DNA from: Leptothrix sp. (in: b-proteobacteria)
Lineage (GTDB): Bacteria; Pseudomonadota; Gammaproteobacteria; Burkholderiales; Burkholderiaceae_C
Direction: 5' to 3'
DNA length: 48,068 nucleotides
Assembly (NCBI GenBank): GCA_013822265.1
Contig: PNKD01000018.1
Location: forward strand, 1-48,068
How positions within the stretch are numbered: position 1 is the first letter of the stretch; the number at the start of each line of letters is the position of its first letter. Position numbers and translations under genes: made by a program. Below are positions 8,450-15,946 of this stretch, in pieces. The notes beneath the pieces were generated by a model. That model searched no databases and was not told the origin of the DNA. It worked only from the letters and a program-made list of their open reading frames with translations.

Positions 8450-9226
8450 TCAGACCGCGCCGAACTTGACGTTCACGCCTGTGAAGAGCCCGACGTCGTT
8501 CGACTTCGTGCCCGCCGGCGGCTTGCTGTTGTAGGCGTTCGTCAGCCCCACCGTCAGGTTCAGCGTGCTGCTCATGGCCACGGCCAGGCCGGCGCTGAAC
8601 TTGGCCAGCACGGCCTTGTCACCGCTCACGCCGGGATAGAGGTCCAGGCGCTGCTTGAACGACACCGTCGGCGAGAGCTGGTGCGACGACGCCTCGCCCA
8701 GGTAGACGCTGGCGCGCGAAAACGTGGTGTCGGTCTTGCCCGCGATGGTGCGCGCGATGCCGTACTTGTCGCTCGTGTAGCCCAGGCCGCCGAAGACCTC
8801 GACCGTGGTCTGCTCGGTGCTGATGAGCTTGTAGCCCAGGCCGCCGGCCACTGCGGTGCGCAGGTCCAGGTCGACCAGCTTGTCGGACTCCAGACCCAGC
8901 TTGCCGAAGACAAAGAGCCGCGGCGACAGGTTGTAGTCGTACTGGCCATTGCCGGCCCACTTGTTGGCCGTGGTCTGGTTGACGCCGCCGGTCTTGCTCT
9001 TGGCGTAGTTCACGGTGCCGCCCAGCGTGACCTTGTCGGCGGCCGTGGCGCGTGCGGCCTCGGCGTTTATCAGCAGGCTGCTGGTGCGCGTATTGCCCGA
9101 GGTCGCCGACAGCGCGGCGCCGCCGGCGCCACGCCACAGGCCGTCGGTCTTGGCCTGAGCCATCGCGGCCGCGCCGCACAGGCAGGCCAGGGCCAGCAGC
9201 GAGCCCTTGAAGAAGGTGATGTTCAT
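8450..9226 (-). CDS. DUF481 (YdiY-like) outer-membrane protein
   Basis: The ATG at 9226 gives 258 residues with a clear Sec signal peptide (lysine at 7, hydrophobic core, cleavage after AMAQA). The mature part is a series of alternating amphipathic strands (for example YDYNLSPRLFVFGKLG, TTVEVFGGLGYTSDKYG) ending in a terminal strand VGLFTGVNVKFGAV. The opening GALSATSGNTRTSS-like segment is the DUF481 signature. Family members such as E. coli YdiY are salt- or acid-induced beta-barrel-like proteins of unknown role. Longer upstream starts would put charged sequence before the signal and are rejected. The role is not known beyond cell-envelope location. Confidence 0.85.
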   Translation of the reverse strand: MNITFFKGSLLALACLCGAAAMAQAKTDGLWRGAGGAALSATSGNTRTSSLLINAEAARATAADKVTLGGTVNYAKSKTGGVNQTTANKWAGNGQYDYNLSPRLFVFGKLGLESDKLVDLDLRTAVAGGLGYKLISTEQTTVEVFGGLGYTSDKYGIARTIAGKTDTTFSRASVYLGEASSHQLSPTVSFKQRLDLYPGVSGDKAVLAKFSAGLAVAMSSTLNLTVGLTNAYNSKPPAGTKSNDVGLFTGVNVKFGAV

Positions 9227-9283
9227 GGGGGTGTCCTGATGCAAGAAGAAAGGGCGAGACGGAGCCGGCGGGCACACCGGCGG

Positions 9284-9304
9284 CCGGCGCCTGGGTGGCG
9301 CCGG
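9284..9304 (-). terminator. Hairpin downstream of mscL
   Basis: CCGGCGCC (9284-9291) pairs perfectly with GGCGCCGG (9297-9304) around a 5-base loop, 23 bases after the mscL stop on the minus strand. There is no clear U tract, so it may slow or end transcription only partly before the DUF481 gene. Confidence 0.4.
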
Positions 9305-9327
9305 GGCGGGGCTGCCCGCAGGCGGGT

Positions 9328-9762
9328 TTACTTGGCCAGCGCGTCGCGGATCTGGCGCAGCAGCAGCACCTCTTCCGGCGTCGCGGGCGCGGCTACCGGT
9401 GCCGCAGGCGTTTGCTTCTTCAGGCGGTTGATCTGGCGCACCATCATGAAGATGATGAAAGCCAGGATCGCGAAGTTCACCGCCACGGTGATGAAGCTGC
9501 CGTAGGCCAAGACCGGCACGCCGGCCTTGGTCAGCGCTTCCAGCGTCTGCGGGCCGGTGAAGTTGACCGGCGGGGCGGACAGCGCCACGAAGTAGTTCGA
9601 GAAGTCCAGGCCGCCGAAGATGCGACCGACGATGGGCATGATCAGGTCCTTGACCAGCGAGTCGACGATCTTGCCGAAGGCGCCGCCGATGATGACGCCG
9701 ACCGCGAGGTCGATGACGTTGCCCTTGACGGCAAACTCCTTGAATTCACTGCCGATGCTCAT
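9328..9762 (-). CDS. mscL: Large-conductance mechanosensitive channel MscL
   Basis: The 144-residue protein is a complete MscL, the inner-membrane channel that opens under hypo-osmotic stress. The N-terminal amphipathic helix and gate are present as [31 protein letters not shown], shown here in part; family identity is clear from [15 protein letters not shown]2 is about residues 75-100 ([19 protein letters not shown]) and is followed by the charged C-terminal bundle helix ([13 protein letters not shown]). The ATG at 9762 is preceded by AGGAG at a good distance. It stands alone and is plausibly followed by a hairpin. It is the second osmotic-channel-type gene in this region, close to a CmpX-like gene. 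Confidence 0.97.
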   Translation of the reverse strand: MSIGSEFKEFAVKGNVIDLAVGVIIGGAFGKIVDSLVKDLIMPIVGRIFGGLDFSNYFVALSAPPVNFTGPQTLEALTKAGVPVLAYGSFITVAVNFAILAFIIFMMVRQINRLKKQTPAAPVAAPATPEEVLLLRQIRDALAK

Positions 9763-9880
9763 GTGCTTCTCCTGGGGGTTGTGAGGGTTGTGTCGTGCGG
9801 GCCGGACGGGGCCTGCCGCAGCGCCAGCGCATCGTAGGAATTCGGTCACGCGGCCACACGGGCCCGCAGTCGGGGGCCGT

Positions 9881-9903
9881 CCCATACCCCGGTCGGGGAT
9901 GGG
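9881..9903. repeat. REP-like palindrome, copy 1
   Basis: CCCATACCCC-GGTC-GGGGATGGG forms a hairpin with a single bulged A. A near-identical element lies at 13518-13540, sharing flanking CCG(T/A) and CGCG. It lies between the response-regulator stop and the mscL start. Confidence 0.55.
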
Positions 9904-9981
9904 CCGCGCCACAGGCGCCGCAACGCGGCCCGGCGCGGGGCCGGGCGCGGCGGCAGCGGGCCGCGCGGCCAAAGCGCCAGA

Positions 9982-10623
9982 TCAGGGCGCCGGAACGAGC
10001 TTGTGCTTGAGCGCCGTGAGCACGGCCTCGGTGCGGTTGTCGGCGTGCAGCTTGCCCAGGATGTTGGTGATGTGGAACTTCACCGTCGGCATCGCGATGC
10101 CGAGCTCGGCCACGATCTCCTGGTTGTTCAGGCCGCGTGCCATCAGCGCGAGCAGCTCACGTTCGCGCGCGGTGAGGTCGCCGCCCGGTGGGCGTTGCTG
10201 GCGGCGGGCGATCAGCGCGTCCGTCACCTCCGGTGCCAGCGTGCGCCGGCCGGTGTGCGCGCTGCGGATCACCGACACCAGCTCCTGCGCCGAGGCGTTT
10301 TTCAGCACGTAGCCGTCGGCGCCGGCGGCGAAGGCACGTTCGGCCTCGCCCGGGTCGACCAGGCTGGTGAGGATGATGAAGCGCGTGCCCGGCAGCAGCG
10401 GCCGCAACTGCGCCGTGGCGGCCACGCCGTCCATCTGCGGCATCACCAGGTCCATCAGCACGACGTCGGGCGCGGCGGCAGGGATCAGACGCACCGCGTC
10501 CTGGCCGTGCGCGGCCTCGCCGACGCGCAGCAGGTCGCTCTCGCCGTCGATCATCGCGGCCAGGCCGGCGCGGATCATCGGGTGGTCGTCGACGATGAAG
10601 ACACGTATCGGCGCGGCGCTCAT
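9982..10623 (-). CDS. NarL/FixJ-type LuxR-family response regulator
   Basis: The 213-residue protein has an N-terminal receiver domain (about 5-120) with acidic pocket Asp12/Asp13, phospho-acceptor Asp58 in VVLMDLVMP and the lysine of YVLKNAS. A LuxR-type helix-turn-helix follows (about 148-208: LTAREREL, GLNNQEIVAELGI, TVKFHITNI). It is a DNA-binding transcription regulator. The ATG at 10623 overlaps the kinase stop codon as ATGA and has AAGGAG upstream. This indicates translational coupling to the sensor kinase, its certain partner. Target promoters are unknown; the CmpX-like gene in the same operon is the simplest candidate. Confidence 0.95.
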   Translation of the reverse strand: MSAAPIRVFIVDDHPMIRAGLAAMIDGESDLLRVGEAAHGQDAVRLIPAAAPDVVLMDLVMPQMDGVAATAQLRPLLPGTRFIILTSLVDPGEAERAFAAGADGYVLKNASAQELVSVIRSAHTGRRTLAPEVTDALIARRQQRPPGGDLTARERELLALMARGLNNQEIVAELGIAMPTVKFHITNILGKLHADNRTEAVLTALKHKLVPAP

Positions 10624-12206
10624 GGGGGGTTCTCCTTCCATTCAACGCGCACCTCGCTGCCCTGGCCGGGCGTGCTGGCCAGCGTCAGCGTGGCGCCGAT
10701 CTCCAGCGCACGGCTGCGCATGTTCTCGAGCCCGAAGTGCCCGGGCCGCGCTTCGTCGGTCTCGAAGCCCTGGCCGTCGTCCGCGATGCGCAGCAGCGCC
10801 TGCCGGGGCCCGCCCGCGACCCATTCGATGCGGCAGTGCTGCGCGCCGCTGTGGCGCGCCACGTTGGACAGCGCCTCCTGGGCGATGCGGTAGAGCTGCA
10901 CGCGCACTTCGGGGGCCAGCGTGTCGCCTTCGGCGAGCTGCGCGTCGACTTCGATGTCGCCGCGGCAAGCCAGCGCTTCGACCGCGTGGCGCAGCAGTTC
11001 GGCCAGCGGCGTCTTGGGCAGCGCGTCGGGGCGCAGTTCGAACATCAGCAGCCGCATCTCGGCCAAGGCACCGCGGTTCAGTTTCTCCAGCGCCTGCGCC
11101 TGCGCGGCCACGGCCTGCGACGCGGGCGGCGGCTCGCGGCCGGCGCTGCGCGCCAGCGTGCCGGCCAGCACGTTGGCCGCGAACAGCGTCTGCGACACCG
11201 CGTCGTGCAGGTCGCGTGCGATGCGGTTGCGCTCGGCCGCTACCGCGACCTCGCGCTGTTGCTCCTGCAGCCGGGCATGGCGCATCGCCAGCGCGGTCTG
11301 GCTGCTGACGGCGGTGAGCAGCCGCGCACGCTCGGGGTCGAAGTAGTCGGCCTCCTCGTGGTCGACGCGCATCACGCCGAGCACGTCGTCGCGGTAACGC
11401 AGCGGCACCGCCATCCACGAGCGGCTGGCACGGTAGAGCTCCGACGAGCGTGCGTCGTCGGTGACCTTGGACCACAGCCACGAGAGCAGGCTCTGGCGTG
11501 CGCGGTTCTCGATCAGCGGCTCACGGTCGCGTTCGATCTGCTCGTAGCGCTGCAGGTTGGCACGCGACAGGCGCATGCCGGTGAGGTCCTGCGTGTCGGG
11601 CGGCGCGGCATCCGCACCGGTGCGGTAGCCCAGCAGCACGACATGGCCGCCGGCGGCGCGGTCGCCGCGCGCCCACAGCGAGGCGCTGGCGTATTCCATC
11701 GTCTGCCCCAGGGCACCCAGCGCTTCGTCGACGAGGCCGATCACGTCGGACTTCGTCGCCAGGCCTATGGACAGGTCCTGCAGCGTCGACAGTTCGTGCG
11801 TGCGCACCGCCAGGCGCCGTTCGAGCGCGGCGTTGCGGTCTTCCAGTGCACGCTGGCGCCGGCGCGCCGCCTCGACCATGCGGCGCAGGTTGACGCTGGC
11901 GTGGCGCAGCTCGTCGCTGCAGTCGAAGAGCGGCATTTCCAGCGTGTCGGGCGCATCGTCGCGGCGCAGCGCGTGCGCGGTGTCGGCGATGCCCGTCAAT
12001 GCGCGTCGCGCGCGTTGCGCCAGCCCCGCACCCAGCAGCGATGCACCCACGGCCCCGCCCGCGGCGGCCCATGCCAGCGGCCAGGTTGGCGCCGCCAGCC
12101 ACACCACGCCGGCGGCCGCCAGCGCCAGCAGCGCGCCCGCGCCGCCGATCTGCACCGGCAGGCTGCGCTCGTCGAGCAGCCGCCGCGCGCCGGCGATCAG
12201 TGCCAT
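10620..12206 (-). CDS. GAF-domain sensor histidine kinase (HisKA_3, NarX-like group)
   Basis: The 528-residue protein has two predicted N-terminal membrane helices (about 20-40 and 42-62), an HAMP-like/coiled stretch (about 65-140) and a GAF domain (about 141-313). A HisKA_3 dimerisation domain carries phospho-acceptor His334 in RIARDLHDAVSQ. A C-terminal HATPase_c domain has the N box in QEALSNVARH and a G box in ADDGQGF. It phosphorylates the response regulator whose gene overlaps its stop by ATGA. There is almost no periplasmic loop between the helices. Sensing is therefore likely through the membrane itself or the GAF domain, which is interesting next to a mechanosensitive-type channel gene 15 bp upstream. 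Confidence 0.93.
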   Translation of the reverse strand: MALIAGARRLLDERSLPVQIGGAGALLALAAAGVVWLAAPTWPLAWAAAGGAVGASLLGAGLAQRARRALTGIADTAHALRRDDAPDTLEMPLFDCSDELRHASVNLRRMVEAARRRQRALEDRNAALERRLAVRTHELSTLQDLSIGLATKSDVIGLVDEALGALGQTMEYASASLWARGDRAAGGHVVLLGYRTGADAAPPDTQDLTGMRLSRANLQRYEQIERDREPLIENRARQSLLSWLWSKVTDDARSSELYRASRSWMAVPLRYRDDVLGVMRVDHEEADYFDPERARLLTAVSSQTALAMRHARLQEQQREVAVAAERNRIARDLHDAVSQTLFAANVLAGTLARSAGREPPPASQAVAAQAQALEKLNRGALAEMRLLMFELRPDALPKTPLAELLRHAVEALACRGDIEVDAQLAEGDTLAPEVRVQLYRIAQEALSNVARHSGAQHCRIEWVAGGPRQALLRIADDGQGFETDEARPGHFGLENMRSRALEIGATLTLASTPGQGSEVRVEWKENPP

Positions 12207-12221
12207 GCGCCGCTGCGCCGT

Positions 12222-13439
12222 TCAGCCACCGGGGGCATCGTGCTCGTCCTTGCGCGTGCGAAAAGACGCCGCGGCGGCTTCGAGCAGGCGCGCCGCGACG
12301 TGGCGGCCACCGACGCCGACGGCGATGGCCACGGCCAGCGCCGCAGCGCCGAACACCGACGCGAAGGCGATGGCGACGATGTCGGCCGGCAGCCCGGCCT
12401 GGCGCAGCGCCAGCGCGCCGGTGAAGAACAGCACCACCGCGCGCACCACATGGCCCAGCACCTGCGCGTTGGCCACGGCGCTGTTGGCCACGGCGCGCGC
12501 CCCCAGCGTGGCCAGCCACAGGCCGACGCCGAAGACGACGAGCGCCACCACCAGCCGCGCCAGCACGCCGCCGAGCACCGCCACGGCCTCGGTCAGCACG
12601 GCGAAGCCGAGTACCTCGCAGGCTTGCGTCACCGCCAGCAGCACGGCCGCCAGCATGACGATGCCGCCGGCCAGTTCGGCCAGGTCGCGCCCACCGACGC
12701 GGAAATCGGGGCCCAGGCCGATCTGCCCCGGCAGCCGGTTCAGGCCCAGCCCGGCCAGCAGGGCCGTCACCAGCCCAGCCAGGATGCGGCCGAGGACGAC
12801 ACCGATGACGACGATGATCGCGGCCGAGATCAGCAGCGGGATGAGCGCGATCACCGAATCAAGCAACAGCCCCACCGGCTTGGCCACGACCTCCAGCCCC
12901 AGCGCCTGCAACGCCGCGGTCAGCGTGGGCAGCAGCACGAGCACGAAGACGCCGTAGCCGGCCACGCCGGCGAGCGTGCGCTCACCGAGCGCCGGGGTCA
13001 GCCCGATGCGCTCGGCCAGTCGCTCGGAACCGGCCGCCGTCAGGATGCCCGTCACCAGTTCACGCAGGATGCGCGCCGCCAGCAGGCCGATACCCAGCAC
13101 CACCACGGCCCCCAGCAGGTTGGGCAGCACACCGAGCAGGCGCGCCATGGTCGCGTTGACCGGCGCCAGCAGGCCTTCGAGTTCGAGCGCGCCCAGCAAG
13201 GCCGGCAGGGCCAGCAGCCAGACCGTCCAGTGCGCGATGTTGGCCAGCAGCGCCGTGATGCCGGGGGTGCGCAGCCGCGCGTCGAGACCACGCGCCAAGC
13301 CAACCCGTTGCACCGCCGAACGCGCCAGGCGCGACAGCACCCAGGCGGCCAGCAGCAGCGCGGCCGCGCCCAGCACACGCGGCAGGTAGGGCCCCAGGCG
13401 CGGGCCCAGCGCCTGCAGCAAACCATCCCATCCGTCCAT
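12222..13439 (-). CDS. CmpX/MscS-like conserved-TM-helix membrane protein
   Basis: The 405-residue protein is almost entirely hydrophobic, with about ten membrane segments. It contains repeated units of the conserved TM-helix type (PF05552), for example VLGIGLLAARILRELVTGIL and VIGVVLGRILAGLVTALLAG. These have the small-residue spacing and following amphipathic helix of the CmpX family, relatives of mechanosensitive channels. The cytoplasmic beta domain of true MscS is absent. The start at 13439 gives a short amphipathic lead. It is the first gene of an operon with the kinase and regulator downstream, suggesting that membrane tension or stress signalling is coupled to this protein. The direct function is not established for the family. 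Confidence 0.8.
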   Translation of the reverse strand: MDGWDGLLQALGPRLGPYLPRVLGAAALLLAAWVLSRLARSAVQRVGLARGLDARLRTPGITALLANIAHWTVWLLALPALLGALELEGLLAPVNATMARLLGVLPNLLGAVVVLGIGLLAARILRELVTGILTAAGSERLAERIGLTPALGERTLAGVAGYGVFVLVLLPTLTAALQALGLEVVAKPVGLLLDSVIALIPLLISAAIIVVIGVVLGRILAGLVTALLAGLGLNRLPGQIGLGPDFRVGGRDLAELAGGIVMLAAVLLAVTQACEVLGFAVLTEAVAVLGGVLARLVVALVVFGVGLWLATLGARAVANSAVANAQVLGHVVRAVVLFFTGALALRQAGLPADIVAIAFASVFGAAALAVAIAVGVGGRHVAARLLEAAAASFRTRKDEHDAPGG

Positions 13440-13517
13440 CCCACCCCTCCATCGGCGCGCGTGGCCACGCCCGCAGCCGTTCTGCTTGGTATCTTACGAA
13501 GCTTCTCCAGCGGCCGA

Positions 13518-13540
13518 CCCATGCCCAGGTCGGGCATGGG
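13518..13540. repeat. REP-like palindrome, copy 2
   Basis: CCCATGCCC and GGGCATGGG form a perfect 9-bp stem around AGGTC. The same element in altered form occurs at 9881-9903; together the copies bracket the CmpX-kinase-regulator operon. It lies in the 243-bp divergent spacer before the OmpA-like gene, where no other clear promoter was recognised. Confidence 0.55.
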
Positions 13541-13682
13541 CGCGGCGGGCTGGCCTGCAGAGCGAAGAACACCCAGAATGCAGGTCGGTGACGCCTGCCC
13601 ATCCAAAGGTATGGTGCACGGCCCGCGGGCCGGACATCAAACTTCAGCCTGTCCCAAGGCACTCCCGGACCCGACCACGACC

Positions 13683-14300
13683 ATGAACGTTCTCTCGCCC
13701 TCCCCTTCCCTGCGCGCCGGCCTTAGGCTGGGCGCGATGGCCTGCACCCTGGCGCTCGGCGCCTGCGCGACCCCGCCACCGCCGCCGCCGCCCGCCTACA
13801 CCGGTCCGGTGCTGCAGATCGAACAGACCGAGCGCGGCGTGCTGCTGGTGCTGCCCAGTACCGTGCTGTTCGAGGTCAACCAGTCTTCCTTCAGGGAGGC
13901 TGAGGCGCGCCCCTACCTGGACCGCCTGGCCGACCTGGTGACACGCAAGTCGAAGAAACGCATCGCCATCGAGGGCCACACCGACGCCGACGGCAGCGCC
14001 GCGCTGAACGAGTCGCTGTCGAAGGCGCGCGCCACCGCGGTGGCCGACGCCATGGTCGCGCGTGGCGTCACGCGTGATCGCGTCGACATCGCGGGTTATT
14101 CCTTCAACCGTCCGGTGGCCTCGAATGCGACCGACGAGGGCAAGCGGCTGAACCGCCGTGTCGAGATGATCGTGCTTGAGGAGACCGTGGCCAACATCAC
14201 CGCCGGCGAGGCACCGAATGCCTTCGAGTCGGCCTTCGCCAAGCTCAAGAGCCTGGTCGACAGCGGCCAGGTGCGGCCGGTCGAGGCGGGCAAGCCATGA
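13683..14300 (+). CDS. OmpA-like peptidoglycan-binding lipoprotein
   Basis: The 205-residue protein has a lipoprotein signal with lipobox LGAC (Cys28), followed by a run of seven prolines. The OmpA C-like domain (about 55-165) shows VLFEVNQSSF, IEGHTDADGS with the conserved Asp for diaminopimelate binding, LSKARATAVADAMVARGV and the terminal RLNRRVEM. It should sit in the outer membrane and bind peptidoglycan. A C-terminal helical tail of about 35 residues follows the domain. The patatin gene starts inside its stop codon (ATGA), so the two proteins are translationally coupled. Confidence 0.9.
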   Translation: MNVLSPSPSLRAGLRLGAMACTLALGACATPPPPPPPAYTGPVLQIEQTERGVLLVLPSTVLFEVNQSSFREAEARPYLDRLADLVTRKSKKRIAIEGHTDADGSAALNESLSKARATAVADAMVARGVTRDRVDIAGYSFNRPVASNATDEGKRLNRRVEMIVLEETVANITAGEAPNAFESAFAKLKSLVDSGQVRPVEAGKP

Positions 14301-15295
14301 GCCCTCGCGGCAGCGAGTCGCCGCACCCCGCCCCGGTGAACGCCCCTGCCGAGCAGCCCGGCATGCATCGGCGCGACCTGGTCCGGATGGCCCTGGGTGG
14401 GCTGGCCGCCATGCCCGCGCTGCCGGCGCTGGCGCAGACCCGCAACGCGGCGGGCGCCGGTCCGGCGCCAAGCGCGGCCGCGGCGGCACCCGCCAAGCGC
14501 ATGCCGCGCCTGGGCCTGGCCCTGGGGGGCGGCACGGCCCGCGGCTTCGCGCACATCGGCGTGCTCAAGTCGCTGGTGCAGGCCGGCATCCAGCCCGACG
14601 TCGTGGCCGGCTGCAGCGCCGGCGCGCTGGTCGGGGCCTTCCATGCCGCCGGCTTCACGCCGTGGCAGCTGGAAGAGGTGGCGCTGCGGGTGCGCGACAG
14701 CGACATCGCCGACTTCACGAGTGCCGGCAAACGCGGCATGCTCGCCGGCGACACGCTGTTCCGTTTCATCAACGACCTGCTCAAGGGCGCACGCGTCGAG
14801 GCGCTGCCGACACGTTTTGCCGCCGTGGCCACCGACCTGCGCAGCGGCGAACTGGTGGTGCTGCGCACCGGGCTGGTGGCCGACGCGGTGTGCGCATCGT
14901 GCGCCGTGCCCGGCGTGTTCCTGCCGCGTGAGCTTGGCGGGCGCGAACTCGTCGACGGCGCGCTGGTTTCGCCGCTGCCCGTGTCAACGGCACGCCTGCT
15001 GGGCTGCGACATCGTGCTGGCCGTGGATGTCGGCTCGCGCCCGAACCGGGCCGCGCTGTCGGGCCTGTACGAGGTGATGCTGCAGTCCTTCGAGATCATG
15101 GGCCGCGCGCTCACGCAGCAGGAGGCCAAGACCGCCGAACTGCTGCTGCAACCCGACACCTCGGCCTACGCCAGCACCAACTTCAACGTGCGCCGCGAGA
15201 TGATCCAGGTCGGCTATGAGTCCGCGCAGCGCGCGCTGCCGGAACTGCGCCGCCGCCTGAGCACGCCGATGCGCGTGCGCACCGGCGCGATCTGA
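14297..15295 (+). CDS. Patatin-like phospholipase (RssA/YchK-like)
   Basis: The 332-residue protein has a twin-arginine-like export signal (HRRDLVRMALGG, about 24-35, ending in ALPALAQ). A bacterial patatin domain follows from about residue 71: oxyanion-loop GGGTARG (77-83), nucleophile elbow GCSAG (Ser107) and dyad aspartate in LVDGAL (Asp220). The elbow is usually GTSAG or GSSAG, so Cys106 is a mild oddity. The expected activity is hydrolysis of acyl esters in lipids in the periplasm or cytoplasmic membrane. The start overlaps the OmpA-like gene by four bases, suggesting a joint envelope role. Confidence 0.9.
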   Translation: MSPRGSESPHPAPVNAPAEQPGMHRRDLVRMALGGLAAMPALPALAQTRNAAGAGPAPSAAAAAPAKRMPRLGLALGGGTARGFAHIGVLKSLVQAGIQPDVVAGCSAGALVGAFHAAGFTPWQLEEVALRVRDSDIADFTSAGKRGMLAGDTLFRFINDLLKGARVEALPTRFAAVATDLRSGELVVLRTGLVADAVCASCAVPGVFLPRELGGRELVDGALVSPLPVSTARLLGCDIVLAVDVGSRPNRAALSGLYEVMLQSFEIMGRALTQQEAKTAELLLQPDTSAYASTNFNVRREMIQVGYESAQRALPELRRRLSTPMRVRTGAI

Positions 15296-15739
15296 GCCAC
15301 CGGCGAAGCCGGGCGATCGCTGCGGAGCTCCGCTGGGGCGGCCCGCGGCAGGCCGCAGGCGCGGCGCCAGGCAGTTCAGCGCCGCCAGCGATGGCGGCCC
15401 CGATGCGTGCGCGCTACGGCCGCTCGTCATGGCCGGGACACCGGACCCATCACGCCACGTCGCCGTGCCCGGTGTGCAAGCAATTGTGAGCAATGCACGT
15501 CGGCACCCCCCAGTTGTGGTTTTCTGCCCCGAATGGGGGACGACGGCGGGCACGGCGATCCGTAGGCTTCATGTCATGCCATGAATGCGGCCTGTCCGGG
15601 CTACCCAGTCGCCATGCAACCGTCACGAACCCGCCACGACGATGTCATGTCCGGCCGGCAAAGTGCCGCCGAACCCGCCGCGCAGCCGCAGTCGGTACCC
15701 AGCGCATCCCTCGAGCCACTTGCCACCGGAGATTCAACG
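15296..15739. other. Spacer of 444 bp without a supported gene
   Basis: Open frames here lack a ribosome-binding site and show no family features. The first 150 bp are GC-rich with short palindromes. Around 15510-15540 a C5/G5 inverted pair (CCCCCA and TGGGGG) encloses 21 bases. The last 100 bp lead into the small gene at 15740 and probably hold its promoter, which I could not locate. Confidence 0.4.
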
Positions 15740-15925
15740 ATGAACAGCCATCTGCCCCCGGAAGCCTGGCGCAGCGAGGCCTTCGCCGAAGACCTGCCGG
15801 ACGCCCTCACACCGGCGCCCGTGACCGGCGTGCCGCGCGCACCCCTGCTGTCGGTGTTGCTCGGCGTGCTGCCGCTGGCGCTGGCCGCGGCCGGCGCGAT
15901 GGCCGCCGTCTGGGCCGGCGCCTGA
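15740..15925 (+). CDS. Small membrane protein of 61 residues, unknown
   Basis: An ATG at 15740 with GGAG 8 bases upstream gives a 61-residue protein. Its polar first half (MNSHLPPEAWRSEAF) precedes one hydrophobic C-terminal helix (about 38-60, LLSVLLGVLPLALAAAGAMA). A longer form from 15581 is open, but its extra sequence looks non-coding. It is a possible tail-anchored protein of no recognised family. It converges with the amylase gene, whose stop lies 22 bp away. Confidence 0.45.
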   Translation: MNSHLPPEAWRSEAFAEDLPDALTPAPVTGVPRAPLLSVLLGVLPLALAAAGAMAAVWAGA

Positions 15926-15946
15926 CCGCCAACGCCGTTCTCGAAC

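Noticed and set aside
10737..14300. Open frame of 1187 codons on the plus strand through the kinase and CmpX genes
   Set aside because: It is antisense to well-supported minus-strand genes, its Gln/Arg/His-rich product has no family features, and only its end (13683-14300) is a real gene.
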